Shown: positions 53,901 through 61,969 of the stretch, piece after piece
Layout: each line of letters starts with the position of its first letter
Position numbering within the stretch: the first letter of the stretch is position 1
NCBI RefSeq assembly: GCF_020171115.1
Contig: NC_058091.1
Location: forward strand, 243,902,001-243,966,000
DNA from: Neogale vison
Lineage: Eukaryota; Chordata; Mammalia; Carnivora; Mustelidae
Length of the DNA: 64,000 nt
Direction of reading: 5' to 3'
Notes under the pieces: model-generated
What the model saw: only the letters and a program-made list of their open reading frames with translations
The model's database searches: none
What the model was told of the DNA's origin: nothing
Translations under genes and position numbers: made by a program

Positions 53901-54637
53901 GGGTGTACAGCCTACTTAAAAAAAAAAGTTTGCATGTAATATTGTGATTTATAATAAGAAATAGGTACTTGGTCTTCACTCATTGCCAGCACAGAACTCC
54001 TAAACTCTTAGGACGATCTAAGTGATGAAATTCACAAAGGTATCTTCTGCTATGTTGATGGAGTGATCTTTGATAAGCACCTATGTAACCAAAGGATGGG
54101 AGCTGGTTACCAGAGGACCCAACCATGTAATCAGAAGGTTGGAAATTACAGTCCAACCTGTCCCCCCACCAACAACCTTTGGGGAGGGCAAAGGAACTGG
54201 AGGTAGAGTCAGCCATCAATGGCCAATAACTTAATCAGCCACAACTATGTAAAACCCAGTAGGAGAGGTCCTTTGGAAAGCTTCCAGATTGGTGAACGCA
54301 CAGAGATTTGGGGAGAGTGGAGTGCTCAGAGAGAACATGGAAGCTGCAGAAGCTCCATGCCCTTTCCCTTTCTCTATACCTTTCTCTATACATCTTTTCC
54401 ATCAGACTGTTCCTAAGTTACATCCTTCTATAATAAACCAGTAATCTAGAAAGTAAAATGTTTCTTTGATTTCTGTAAGCTTCTCTGGCAAATTAATTGA
54501 ACCCAAAGCGGGGGTAGCAGGAACCTCCAATCTACAGCCAGCCAATCAGAGCACAAGAACCAGAAACAGAAAGCTAGTTGGTAACTAACTGGTGACGAGT
54601 GACATTACTACCTGAGGTGTTTGGAGATGTGGCAACC

Positions 54638-54668
<31 letters not shown>

Positions 54669-57600
54669 TATTTATTTGTCAGAGAGAGAGAGCAAGCACA
54701 GGCAGACAGAATGGCAGGCAGAGGCAGAGGGAGGAGCAGGCTCCCCGCCAAGCAAGGAGCCCGACGTGGGACTCGATCCCAGGACGCTGGGATCATGACC
54801 TGAGCCGAAGGCAGCTGCTCAACCAACTGAGCCACCCAGGCGGAGATGTGGCAACCTTATAGAAGTATTTGAAATCTTACATATTACAAAGGCTTTATTG
54901 TCAGCTGTTTTACTCAACCGTTTTTTCTTTTTATTACAGTGACAGATAAAAGAGAACTTCATTTGACACATGGTTTGACAGAAAGATTTCAACATCTATC
55001 TAGTGGACCAGTCCATGGATCCTTATATATTGATATATTTTGTTTTTGTTTTTTTGCTATTTCATATAATCTTTCCACTTTAAAAAAATGATTGCTTCAT
55101 ATCTCTTAAAGAACATTATTTTATTTATATATTTTTAAAGATTTATTTATTTGTCAGAGAGAGAGAGAGAGCACAAACAGCAGGAACAGCAGGCAAAAGA
55201 AGAAGAAACAGGCACCTGATAGGAACAATTTCCTAGGACCCTGGGATCATGACCTGAGCCGAAGATAAGACACTTACCTGAGCCACTCAGGCATCCCAGA
55301 ACAAGATTATTTTAAAATCTGAATAAAGTGGGGCGCCAGGGTGGCTCAGTGGGTTAAAGCCTCTGCCTTCAGCTCAGGTCATGATCCCAGGGTCCTGGGA
55401 TCGAGCCCCGCATCTGGCTCTCTGCTCAGCAGGGAGCCTGCTTCCTCTTCTCTCTATCTGCTTGCCTCTCTACCTACTTGTGATCTCTGTCTGTCAAATA
55501 AAGAAATAAAATCTTTAAAAAAAAAAAAATCTGAATAAAGAGGCGCCAGGGTGGTTTACTGGGTTAAAGCCTCTGCCTTCGGCTCAGGTCATGATCCCAG
55601 GGTCCTGGGATCAAGCCCTGCACTGGGCTCACTGCTTAGTGGGGAGCCTGTTTCTTCCTCTCCTGCTCCCTTGCTTGTGCACTCTGTCAAATAAATAAAT
55701 AAAATCTAAAAAAAAAAAAAAAAAAAAGAAGATTTATTTATTTATAACAGAGAGAGATCGCAAGTAGGCAGAGAGAGAGGAAGGGAAGCAGGCTCCCCAC
55801 TGAGCAAAGAGCCCGATGTGGGGCTCGATCCCAGGACCTTGGGATCATGACCTGAGCCGAAGGCAGAGGCTTTAACCCACTGAGCCACCCAGGCGCCCCC
55901 AATTTTTTTTAAATGAGAGATATAATTCACATACCATAAAAACCACACATACATGTACAATTCAGTGGCTTTCAGAACATTCGAAATAGTTTCTATTTTC
56001 TGGGGCGCCTGGGTGGCTCAGTGGGTTAAGTCTTTGCCTTCAACTCATATCACGATCCCTGGGATCGAGCCCTGCACTGGGCTCACTGCTTAGTGGGGAG
56101 CCTGCTTCTCCCTCTCCTGCTCCCTTGTTTGTGCGCTGTCAAATAAATTAAAAAATATATTTTAAAAAAAGTTTCTATTTTCTTTTATAATGTTTCTTCA
56201 GATTATTATTTTTTTTTTTTAAGTAGGCTCCACACCCAATGTGGGACTTGAACTCACAACCCTGAGATCAAGAGTTGCATGCTCTAGCAACTGAGCCAGC
56301 CAGGTACCTCTCTTCCCTATTCTTAATTTCATATTCCATTAGTTTAAGTAAAATCTCTTATAAAATGAACTTTTTTTTTAAGATGTATGCATTTATTTAT
56401 ATATTTATTTGACAGAGAGAGAGAGAGAGAGAGAAACAGAGATCACAAGTTGGCAGAGAGGCAGGCAGAGAGAGGGGGAAGCAGGCTCCCTGCTGAGCAG
56501 AGAGTCCAATGTGGGGCTTGATCCCAGGACCCTGAGACCATGACCTGAGTCACTGAGCCACCCAGGCACCCCAAAATAAACTCTTATGAAGCAACCCTTA
56601 TGAAATAATGTTAGCTGAAAATGTTTATTTATTGATATCAAAAGCAACACATCTATGTAAGTGTGAAAAAAGTGCCCTCACCTTTCGTACACCGAATCCT
56701 CATGACTGCCTCAAAGCCAATCTTTCGAGTGAGGTATCTCTGTAGTTCCTTCTGTAATTTCTGTACTTGGACTGGGTTCTGCTGATGGTGGTAAGAAGGA
56801 TAGTAATAGACACTACCTGCTGAATACCGAGAAATACAACCTGGAAGAAAACACATACTTTTTAAAAATTCTGTAATTAACTATTACTGCATGAAAAAAC
56901 TACTGGTGTTTGAATCAGTCTTGCCCCAGCCTCCCAAAGTATTATCAAAAAAAGAGTATTTCATCCTTTTAAATAGCAGTATAAAATCTCTCTATTATAA
57001 ACGTTCAGAAATACATAATAAATGTTTAGAAGACCAAAGGTTTATAACAGACTGATTAACTCTCTCAAAGGAATAAAAATTTCTTCGCTTTGTCCTTTAT
57101 TTAGAGTATCATCATACAAATGTCATTTTCACATTTACTTGAGAAAAATAATCATGAGGAAGAACTCACCCAGAGAAGCCAAGTCAGAATACTGTCCACT
57201 GAGAAGGAATAAGTCCACGGCTACCTGCTGACCAGAACAATCTAAGGCTAATTTCTTGTAAAAGTCAGTGGATGGTGTCAAGTGAATCTCCTGTTAATAA
57301 TAAATTACAAGAAAGAAAAAAGTTTTAATTATTAAGTTGTCATAAAAACTTAAAACCTATCTCTTGAGATACATAGATATATATACCAAGATGTTAACAA
57401 TTATCCTTGGGCATGCTAAAAATACTTTCTTTTCAGTTCTTCATTTTCTCAGCGAAAAACATGTACGACTTAAGGATTTTCTATTTTCTACTTTTAAAAA
57501 AGAAATATATCTATAATGCTAATTTCAATAATCTATTAAATGCTTAGAATGCTGGAAAGTGTTCTAAAGAATTCATGTGTAATATCTATGTAGACCTTTG

Positions 57601-59723
57601 AACTATTGTAAGAAGCTAGTACTATAATTATTTTTACTTTATAAATAAACATAAGGAAACAGAAGGGCAAAGAAATTAATTCTTCAAGCTCGTACAGCTA
57701 AAAGGCAGTTGAGGGACGCCCGGGTGGCTCGGTCGGTTAAGCATCTGTCTTTGGTTCAGGTCATGATCTCAAGGTCCTGGGATCAAGCCCCAAATCGGGC
57801 TCCCTGCACAGGAGAGAGCCTGTTTCTCCTTCTGCCTGCTCTTCCCCCTGCTTGTGCTCTCTATTACAAATAAATAATATCTTTAAAAACATAGTAGTAA
57901 AAATGATAAAACAAAAAGCAGAATTTAGACAGACTGACCCCAGGACTGACACCATCATCATTACAGTATACAGCATCTCTCATCATCTTTTAAACAATAC
58001 ACACTTCAAATCGTTTATATACACAAAGTGCTCAAAAGCAATCCATGGCAGTCAAGAAGACAGACTACTTTTTAGCGGTCACCCACATTCTACTTTGTTC
58101 CTAAAAGGTATATTCTTTAGACTGCCAGACTTTCTTATTAAAGGCAGGCTGCACTGCTAGCGGCCTGCTAAAGATCCAAAAATAAGGTAAAAGTGAATCA
58201 GGTGGTAAGTGTAACAAAATAGAAATTTCGACATAAAAGAGAAATGCTTTGTCTCTTTCCTTATACTCCCTCCTCTCCACAACTGAAAAATAAATGAACA
58301 GGCTTTGTGGTCAAGGGACAGAGCAGAGTCCCAAAATATATGGTAACATACATTTGATGACTTTCTAACCTTAGCAGATGACCTTTGGTTGGGCTCCTCT
58401 CGTGGTCTCAGGGCTCCCACTCCAAGAGTAGGAAGTTGTGTTTGAAAGACAGACATTCGACCACCAGTTGGGGACATCAGCTTAAAGGCAGCCTGAAGTG
58501 CAGGACCCAAGGCACTCTGGGTTTCCAGGGTCTTGGTGAACATTTGTGGCAAAGTTTTCAGTAAATCTTGAACAAGCTTGTAAAATAAAGCAAGAAAACT
58601 CAAGATGTTAACAATTAAAAACTTCTTCCACAAAAGTCAATAACTAATACAGTAGACAAGACACTGAGTCATGATGATGGTCAGAGAATCTACAGACAGT
58701 ACAGTAAACAATGAAGTTGGCCAAATGACAAGAAAGCCATTTTAAGTCAACATTATAAATTGGCAAGCAAGACAAATCAAAATTGGGGCCTTACAGTTCT
58801 TGCACATGCAGTAGTCCAGCAAGACTATAAGTCCAAAATGTATCCAAAAGAACCATCACAGTTTAGATTTGATTTCTTTTAATGCCATCAAACACGGCCT
58901 TCTCAATCACCTCTACACACTTTATTCTTTCCAGTTCCAAAGCGATTTAACTCTTCCCCTATTGAAAAGTCTAAGATAGCCAGTAAATTTTCCAACTAGT
59001 AATACCACTACAAAAGAAAAACAAAATGAAAAACTACTACCTATTCAGGTTAAGTTGTACAAATAAAGAGAGTTAAAGGGAAAAAAAGTACTTCACGCTA
59101 TGGTGAAGTCACTGTTGCCAACAGCTGAGACCATAGACTTGCTAGTTAAAATGTTACCCCTACGGCATATATGCATGTACAGGGTAGACAACATCCCCCC
59201 TTCAGACACATTCTGTTCACCTCTCACTGTATTATGTCATGGCAATTTCCAGGCAGGGAATAAGTTTCTTCTGAACTGACCCCAATGACACTCTGTGAAT
59301 CAGAAAAGCAAAGGGCACTGAAAGCAGCCTAGCTAAAGTGCTTCTATGTAGTGACCAGAAGCTTATCTGAGCAACCCTCCCCATTTCCCAAATGGTGGCA
59401 AGGCAGGTTTCCTTCAGGTTTCCCTTTACGAAATAGGCTTATCTTCTACCCTATTACAAAGTATCTTGCTACGTTAGACTTAAGAGCCATCAGTTCAAGG
59501 GTAAACTCAAGATCTGTTCATCTGATGAATTTTAACTAACAGCAAATATAAAATGTTATACATCTTAGAAATGCCTCAGAAAGAAAAAAAACTACTTAAA
59601 GTTCATTTTGAAAATATATTCCTTCAATATTTCAAAAAAATGTGTCAGATAAGAAAATGTAACTTACCTCTTTACTTTCATTTAAATTTACTAATAAGTT
59701 CTCTGGCATAGGTATAAAAACAT
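41860..59723 (-). CDS. SEC24A: SEC24A (COPII coat cargo-adaptor), 3' part: last twelve coding exons
   Basis: SEC24A pairs with SEC23 in the inner COPII coat and selects cargo at ER exit sites. Twelve exons (59668-59723, 58370-58576, 57170-57290, 56682-56840, 53142-53315, 50573-50683, 48437-48612, 45601-45738, 43232-43336, 42830-42922, 42248-42351, 41860-41974) join in phase to 1559 nt, giving 518 residues plus stop. That is about residues 575-1093 if the total equals human. In order they cover the end of the vWA-like trunk, the beta-sandwich, the all-helical domain and the gelsolin-like domain (RDGAFLMDAGSVLMLWVGKN). Paralogue choice: SSVLSNQQPGLMVPFSLRLF and the terminus LLHIQQQVNK fit SEC24A, not SEC24B. 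The zinc finger and N-terminal half lie off the right edge. All introns are GT-AG; the donor after 58370 is weak (GTTAGA). Confidence 0.96.
42248..42351 (-). CDS. SEC24A: SEC24A penultimate coding exon
   Basis: Acceptor TTTAACAG, donor GTAAGT. Encodes TDLPELDTPESARIIAFISW then LREQRPFFPILYVI, leaving a split Arg codon. Confidence 0.95.
42455..42486 (-). mobile_element. CAN-SINE end fragment, minus
   Basis: TTAACCAACGGAGCCATCCA then GGCACCCC is the reverse of the SINE head only. Confidence 0.75.
42560..42660 (-). mobile_element. MIR remnant, antisense (tentative)
   Basis: ACAAATGAGGCTGTTAGTGA CTTGTCCATGATTACAGAGC fits the antisense MIR core. Confidence 0.55.
42830..42922 (-). CDS. SEC24A: SEC24A exon (3rd from the end; gelsolin-like domain)
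   Basis: Acceptor TTCCCAG, donor GTAAGA. 31 codons: VLMLWVGKNCGQNFLSQVLG then VQNYALIPQIM. Confidence 0.95.
43232..43336 (-). CDS. SEC24A: SEC24A exon (4th from the end; gelsolin-like domain)
   Basis: Acceptor CCTCAG, donor GTGAGT. 35 codons: GALNINDRTIPQPPILQLSV then EKLSRDGAFLMDAGS, the start of the gelsolin-like fold. Confidence 0.95.
43363..43546 (-). mobile_element. CAN-SINE, minus
   Basis: Starts 27 bp upstream of a SEC24A exon's splice acceptor (exon edge 43336): TTTTAGACTTTATTTATTTG, ends GAGCTACCCAGGTGCCCC. Confidence 0.94.
44183..44379 (-). mobile_element. CAN-SINE, full length, minus
   Basis: Perfect 16-bp TGATCTTAACTATTAT at 44167-44182 and 44380-44395. Near-consensus. Confidence 0.97.
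44925..45128 (-). mobile_element. CAN-SINE, full length, minus
   Basis: Poly(T) then AAGATTTTATTTATTTATTT; flank CCCTAAAGGCTT on both sides. Confidence 0.96.
45298..45503 (+). mobile_element. CAN-SINE, full length, plus
   Basis: GGGGCGCCTGGGTGACTCAG head; C-rich middle with CACCCCCCCACC pattern. Confidence 0.94.
45601..45738 (-). CDS. SEC24A: SEC24A exon (5th from the end; helical domain)
   Basis: Acceptor TTACAG, donor GTAAGA. 46 codons, phase 0: KSFQTGTNARLDERIFAMCQ through TTHPSLYRVDNLSDE. Confidence 0.96.
46373..46490 (+). mobile_element. Short-type CAN-SINE, plus
   Basis: GGGGCTCCTGGCTGGCTCAG, CTCGATTGTGAGGTTGTGAG, AGAGATTACTTAAAAAAAAA; TAAGCATTCCT on both sides. Confidence 0.94.
46610..46705 (-). 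mobile_element. Short-type CAN-SINE, minus, diverged
   Basis: AATGGGGCTTGAAGTGATAA CCTGGCATGCTCTATCGAAG GAGCCAGAATGAGGCCCC. Confidence 0.75.
46717..46815 (-). mobile_element. Short-type CAN-SINE, minus
   Basis: TTTAAGTAAGCTCTGCACTC, CCCATGACCCTGAGATCAAG, AAGCCAGCCAGGTGCCCC. Confidence 0.92.
46827..47035 (-). mobile_element. CAN-SINE, full length, minus
   Basis: CCAAGATCTTTT on both sides (about 46815 and 47038), so it inserted at the end of the preceding short element. (GA)n start. Confidence 0.96.
48437..48612 (-). CDS. SEC24A: SEC24A exon (6th from the end; helical domain)
   Basis: Acceptor CTGTTAG, donor GTAAGA. Encodes AVDRSVTASLSDARDALVNA through FSLRLFPLFVLALLKQ. The SSVLSNQQPGLMVPF stretch marks this as SEC24A. 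Confidence 0.96.
48780..48910 (+). mobile_element. MIR remnant, sense (tentative)
   Basis: CTAGCTGTATGACAATATGG and CTTATCTATAAAATGGGAAA. Confidence 0.6.
49262..49400 (-). mobile_element. Short-type CAN-SINE, minus
   Basis: AAAGTGGGCTCCACACCCAG, TATGACCCTGTGATCAAGAC, CACCCCACCCAGGTGCCCC. Confidence 0.9.
50230..50405 (+). mobile_element. L1 3' UTR fragment, sense
   Basis: GATAAAATGTTCTAAAATCA, GGTATATAAATTATATCCCA ATAAAGCTCTTAAAA. Confidence 0.7.
50573..50683 (-). CDS. SEC24A: SEC24A exon (7th from the end)
   Basis: Acceptor CGGCAAAG, donor GTAAGA. Encodes ERRIRVHTLCLPVVSTLNEV then FLGADVQAISGLLANM plus one nt of an Ala codon. Confidence 0.95.
50821..51022 (+). mobile_element. CAN-SINE, full length, plus
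   Basis: Perfect 15-bp AAAACTTTAAAAATA at 50806-50820 and 51023-51037. Confidence 0.97.
51073..51264 (-). mobile_element. CAN-SINE, full length, minus
   Basis: AAAGATTTTCTTTATTTGAG start with (GA)n; ends AGCCACCGAGGTGCCC. Confidence 0.93.
51296..51498 (+). mobile_element. CAN-SINE, full length, plus
   Basis: GGGGCATCTGACTGGCTCAG head; AAATTCTTTTTGTT on both sides (51281 and 51500). Confidence 0.95.
51722..51937 (-). mobile_element. CAN-SINE, full length, minus
   Basis: Flank CTGTTTTGACATTT (51708 and 51939); begins with a (TATT)n tail. Confidence 0.96.
52102..52293 (+). mobile_element. CAN-SINE, full length, plus
   Basis: Flank AATATAATTATTTTCTC / AATACAATTATTTTCTC, 17 bp with one mismatch. 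Confidence 0.97.
53142..53315 (-). CDS. SEC24A: SEC24A exon (8th from the end)
   Basis: Acceptor CTTCTAG, donor GTAAAT. Encodes GLSIHTFHGNFFVRSTDLLS through LVSFQSALLYTSSKG. Split Gly codons at both ends. Confidence 0.96.
53459..53634 (+). mobile_element. CAN-SINE, full length, plus
   Basis: AGGCACCTGGTTGGCTCAGT head. Its tail ATAAATAAAATCTTT runs directly into the poly(T) of a minus element. Confidence 0.93.
53633..53822 (-). mobile_element. CAN-SINE, full length, minus
   Basis: Tail-to-tail with the plus element before it; ends GAGCCACCCAGGTGCCCC. Confidence 0.95.
53824..53930 (+). mobile_element. Short-type CAN-SINE, plus, head missing
   Basis: CAACTCTTAATCTCAGCTCA, TGAGAGTTGTGAGTTCAAGC, ACAGCCTACTTAAAAAAAAA. 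Confidence 0.85.
53935..54640 (+). mobile_element. Old mammalian interspersed repeat, LTR- or L1-derived (family uncertain)
   Basis: ATTTATAATAAGAAATAGGT, TACCAGAGGACCCAACCATG, GAGCAT-type promoter-like GGAGAGTGGAGTGCTCAGAG, TATAATAAACCAGTAATCTA and CAAATTAATTGAACCCAAAG form a widely shared mammalian repeat I recognise as such but cannot name confidently. Confidence 0.6.
54640..54841 (-). mobile_element. CAN-SINE, minus, head ends early, perfect duplication
   Basis: 17-bp GGAGATGTGGCAACCTT at 54623-54639 and 54842-54858 is perfect. The head stops at CACCCAGGC, lacking the last bases. Confidence 0.97.
55125..55297 (-). mobile_element. CAN-SINE, minus, degraded middle
   Basis: AAAGATTTATTTATTTGTCA start, ends GAGCCACTCAGGCATCCC. 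Confidence 0.92.
55329..55527 (+). mobile_element. CAN-SINE, full length, plus
   Basis: AATCTGAATAAAG on both sides (55316-55328, 55528-55540). GGGGCGCCAGGGTGGCTCAG head. Confidence 0.96.
55541..55728 (+). mobile_element. CAN-SINE, full length, plus
   Basis: AGGCGCCAGGGTGGTTTACT head shares the rare GCCAGGG variant with its left neighbour. Confidence 0.95.
55729..55900 (-). mobile_element. CAN-SINE, minus
   Basis: Tail-to-tail with 55541-55728 across a poly(A)/GATTTATTTATTTATAACAG junction; near-consensus end. Confidence 0.94.
55901..55987 (-). mobile_element. L1M-type 3' UTR fragment, antisense
   Basis: AGATATAATTCACATACCAT AAAAACCACACATACATGTA CAATTCAGTGG. Confidence 0.75.
56002..56169 (+). 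mobile_element. CAN-SINE, full length, plus
   Basis: Perfect 14-bp AGTTTCTATTTTCT at 55988-56001 and 56170-56183. Confidence 0.96.
56207..56309 (-). mobile_element. Short-type CAN-SINE, minus
   Basis: TTAAGTAGGCTCCACACCCA, ACAACCCTGAGATCAAGAGT, GAGCCAGCCAGGTACCTC. Confidence 0.93.
56370..56572 (-). mobile_element. CAN-SINE, minus, small internal deletion
   Basis: Lacks the GCCGAAGGCAGAGGCTTAAC stretch between CATGACCTGAG and TCACTGAGCC. About 100 bp upstream of a SEC24A 5' splice site's exon end at 56682. Confidence 0.94.
56682..56840 (-). CDS. SEC24A: SEC24A exon (9th from the end)
   Basis: Acceptor TTCCAG, donor GTGAGG. Encodes GCISRYSAGSVYYYPSYHHQ through FEAVMRIRCTKG, with split Gly codons at both ends. 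Confidence 0.95.
57170..57290 (-). CDS. SEC24A: SEC24A exon (10th from the end; beta-sandwich)
   Basis: Acceptor TTAACAG, donor GTGAGT. Encodes EIHLTPSTDFYKKLALDCSG through SGQYSDLASL plus one nt of the next Gly codon. Confidence 0.95.
57540..57710 (-). mobile_element. MIR remnant, antisense (tentative)
   Basis: ATAAATAAACATAAGGAAAC AGAAGGGCAAAGAAATTAAT and CAAGCTCGTACAGCTAAAAG. Confidence 0.6.
57714..57889 (+). mobile_element. CAN-SINE, full length, plus
   Basis: GGGACGCCCGGGTGGCTCGG head, retaining several CpGs. Confidence 0.95.
58370..58576 (-). CDS. SEC24A: SEC24A exon (11th from the end; trunk to beta-sandwich)
   Basis: Acceptor TTTACAAG; 69 codons in phase 0 on both sides, from LVQDLLKTLPQMF to EEPNQRSSAK. 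The donor is GTTAGA, with T at +3 and only a partial U1 match. Confidence 0.94.
58577..59667 (-). other. SEC24A intron without any SINE (1.1 kb)
   Basis: No repeat of any class recognised. No exon signature seen. Confidence 0.6.
59668..59723 (-). CDS. SEC24A: SEC24A exon (12th from the end)
   Basis: 56 nt between TTTTTTCAG and GTAAGT encode the second part of an Asp codon then VFIPMPENLLVNLNESKE. Most 5' SEC24A exon in the window. Confidence 0.94.
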
Positions 59724-59813
59724 CTGAAAAAATAAATAAATATTTCTTTCAAACAAAACTTAATTGTTAAAGATATTCCAAACATTTAACACTGATATAA
59801 TTAACCACCCCCA

Positions 59814-59990
59814 GGGATGCCTGGGTGGCTCAGTCCGTTAAGCATCTGTCTTTGTCTCAGGTCACAATCCCAGGGTCCTGGGATACAGTCTGGTGTCTGG
59901 CTCCTTGCTCAGCAGGGAGCCTGCTTCTCCCTCTGTCTGCTGCTCCCTCTACTTGTGCTCTCTCTGACAAATAAAATCTTAAAAAAAAAA
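59814..59990 (+). mobile_element. CAN-SINE, full length, plus
   Basis: GGGATGCCTGGGTGGCTCAG head; flank ATTAACCACCC / ATTAACCATCC. Confidence 0.95.
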
Positions 59991-60695
59991 TTAACCATCC
60001 TCATAATTTAAAGAAAAGTGACGTCCTCGATTATATAAGCACTGTCTACCTATATTCAAAAAGCCACCAAAGGACCATTGATTTAGGTATTTATTATAAC
60101 TTACGTTATCATATAAAAGGTAAATAGGCTCCTAATTAGAAAATATTGATCTGTTGAGTAAACACTCAGTACAGGTTTGTACAAGTGCTCTGCTTCTTAA
60201 GTTAAAGACAAGAGTTTAGAATCCTACTTTACATTCTTGCTTATTAGCCCATGAAACTAGTAGTCTTGGCATTAAAAAAAAAATGTTGACTAAGATGACA
60301 CACAAGAATGCTAGGTCTTTACAAAGAAGTAATGGAACCCAACAACAGCTCTGTCACTCAAAAAGCACATACTGTCTCATAAAGAATGTCCCAACTAGTG
60401 CCAATATTTATGAGACTATAAAATCAGGTAAATCAGATGGTATGCTAACTGACCACTTCAGATGAGCTCCTCAGGATTCAAATTCATTTTTATTTAGGAA
60501 TTAAATTCTCTTCCTTTAAAAGGAAGCAAAACTGTGGGTGGAGGTGAAGGTTTATAAGAAGTCTTACTTTCCACATATTGGTACTATTTGCTTTTTTTTT
60601 TAAAGGCTCATTATAATGTTCATTAAAAATAATACTAAAATACTATTTGTAATATTAAATATTTACTTTAGCTGCCACACAAAAATTCTACAGTC

Positions 60696-60885
60696 AAGGC
60701 ACCTGGGTGGCTCAGTTGGTCAAGCATCTGCCTTCAGCTTGGGTTATGATCTCTGTGTCCTGGGACTGAACCCCGCATCAGGCTTCCTGCTCAGCAGGGA
60801 ATCTGCTTCTATCTCTCTTCCTCTCTCCCTTTCCCCCTCTGCATCTCTCTTTCTCTCAAATAAATTAGAAAAATCTTCTGAAAAA
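60696..60885 (+). mobile_element. CAN-SINE, full length, plus
   Basis: AAGGCACCTGGGTGGCTCAG head; ends 40 bp before the ACYP1-like retrocopy's left duplication. Confidence 0.94.
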
Positions 60886-60923
60886 ATTCTCGTTGACAGT
60901 TGACTATTTAGATTTTTTTCTTT

Positions 60924-60939
60924 AAAGAATGTTTTGAGG
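60924..60939. repeat. Target-site duplication, left copy, of the ACYP1-like retrocopy
   Basis: AAAGAATGTTTTGAGG, identical to 61532-61547. The right copy follows the poly(A) directly. Confidence 0.95.
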
Positions 60940-61534
60940 GGCGGTGGGAACCGCTGGTGAGTCGGTCGCGGGAGTAGTCCCCGGCGCCTGAGAGGAGGAC
61001 GAGGAGGGTGTGGGCATGAACGTGGCAGAGGGGGACACCCTGATATCAGTGGATCATGAAATTTTTGGGAAGGTCCAAGGGGTGTTTTTCCACAAGTACA
61101 CTCAGGCTGAGGGAAAAAAGCTGGGATTAGTTGGCTGGGTCCAGAACACCGATGAGGGCACCGTGCAAGGACAGTTGCAAGGTCCCATCTCCAAAGTGCG
61201 TCATATGCAGGAATGGCTTGAGACAAAAGGAAGTCCCAAATCACACATCGACAGAGCAAACTTCAGGAATGAGAAAGTCATAGTAAAGTTGGATTACTCA
61301 GATTTCCAGATTGTGAAACAATGGCTTGAATTTAAATTTTCTAAGATAAATTCACTGGTTTTGTTTTTATTGTTAATATAGATCTAGTCTGTGTTCAGTA
61401 TTAGATTTGGTCAGTAAGTTATGTTAGTATCAGATATTTGAATTTTACTTTATATTATATGTATGATAGATGACCAACTCTACACAATTCTAAATAAATA
61501 AAAATGCATTAGAACCTTTAAAAAAAAAAAAAAA
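60940..61534 (+). pseudogene. ACYP1: ACYP1-like acylphosphatase processed retrocopy, antisense in a SEC24A intron
   Basis: Intronless copy of an acylphosphatase mRNA: GC-rich 5' UTR (60940-61015), an ORF from ATG 61016 (MNVAEGDTLISVDHEIFGKV onward), 3' UTR, AATAAA near 61495, poly(A) at 61521-61534. Identical 16-bp duplications AAAGAATGTTTTGAGG flank it (60924-60939, 61532-61547), and the site TTT/AAAGAA fits L1 endonuclease. The body matches human ACYP1 (muscle-type isoform ACYP2 fits less well) through SDFQIVK. Active acylphosphatases hydrolyse acyl phosphates using an Arg in the GVFF(R)K loop and an Asn in the WVQNT motif. Here the Arg codon reads CAC (His) and Asn remains. The usual start reads GTG (61022), with an in-frame ATG two codons earlier. 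The usual stop position reads CAA (61319-61321), so the frame runs 20 residues further to TAG at 61379-61381. No frameshift; probably not an active enzyme. Confidence 0.88.
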
Positions 61535-61547
61535 GAATGTTTTGAGG
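61532..61547. repeat. Target-site duplication, right copy, of the ACYP1-like retrocopy
   Basis: Identical to 60924-60939. Its last bases (GAGG) are also the start of the plus-strand SINE at 61544, so the retrocopy landed at the SINE's 5' edge. Confidence 0.93.
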
Positions 61548-61730
61548 TGCCTGGATGGCACAGTCAGGCCATTCAAGTTTGATTCTTGTTTTCTGCTCAC
61601 GTTGTGATCTCAAGCCCCATGTTGGGTTCCACGCTTCACAAGGAGGCTGCCTAAGGCTCTCTCCCTCTGCCCGTCCCCCCACACGCTCTGTAGCTCTCTC
61701 TCAAATAAATCAATCGTAAAAATTTTAAAA
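61544..61730 (+). mobile_element. CAN-SINE, plus, older
   Basis: GAGGTGCCTGGATGGCACAG head overlapping the retrocopy's right duplication. Body diverged (AGCCCCATGTTGGGTTCCAC). Confidence 0.9.
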
Positions 61731-61969
61731 ATGTTTAATAAGTTTAATTGAGATATAATTCCCGTATCATAGAATTCACCCTTATAGAAGATAACAATTC
61801 AGTGATGTTTTTATATAATCATAGAATTGCAAATCATCAACACTAATTCCAGATCCTTCTCATTATCCCAAAAGGAAACACCATGTGAACTCTTCATGTC
61901 CCTGCCAACTCCCAGAGAGCTAGGAAGCCACCAGTCTGTCTGTGGATGTGCCTATCCTGGACATTTCAT

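Larger units (their letters stand above)
53316..56681 (-). other. SEC24A intron (3.4 kb)
   Basis: Nearly filled by retroelements: eleven CAN-SINE copies and one old mammalian repeat (53935-54640). No extra exon seen. Confidence 0.6.
57291..58369 (-). other. SEC24A intron (1.1 kb)
   Basis: One CAN-SINE (57714-57888) and a MIR-like piece at 57540-57710; otherwise unique-looking. Confidence 0.6.

Noticed and set aside
60744..61259. 171-codon minus frame
   Set aside because: Antisense of a SINE plus the ACYP1-like retrocopy; Pro/Arg-rich shadow.
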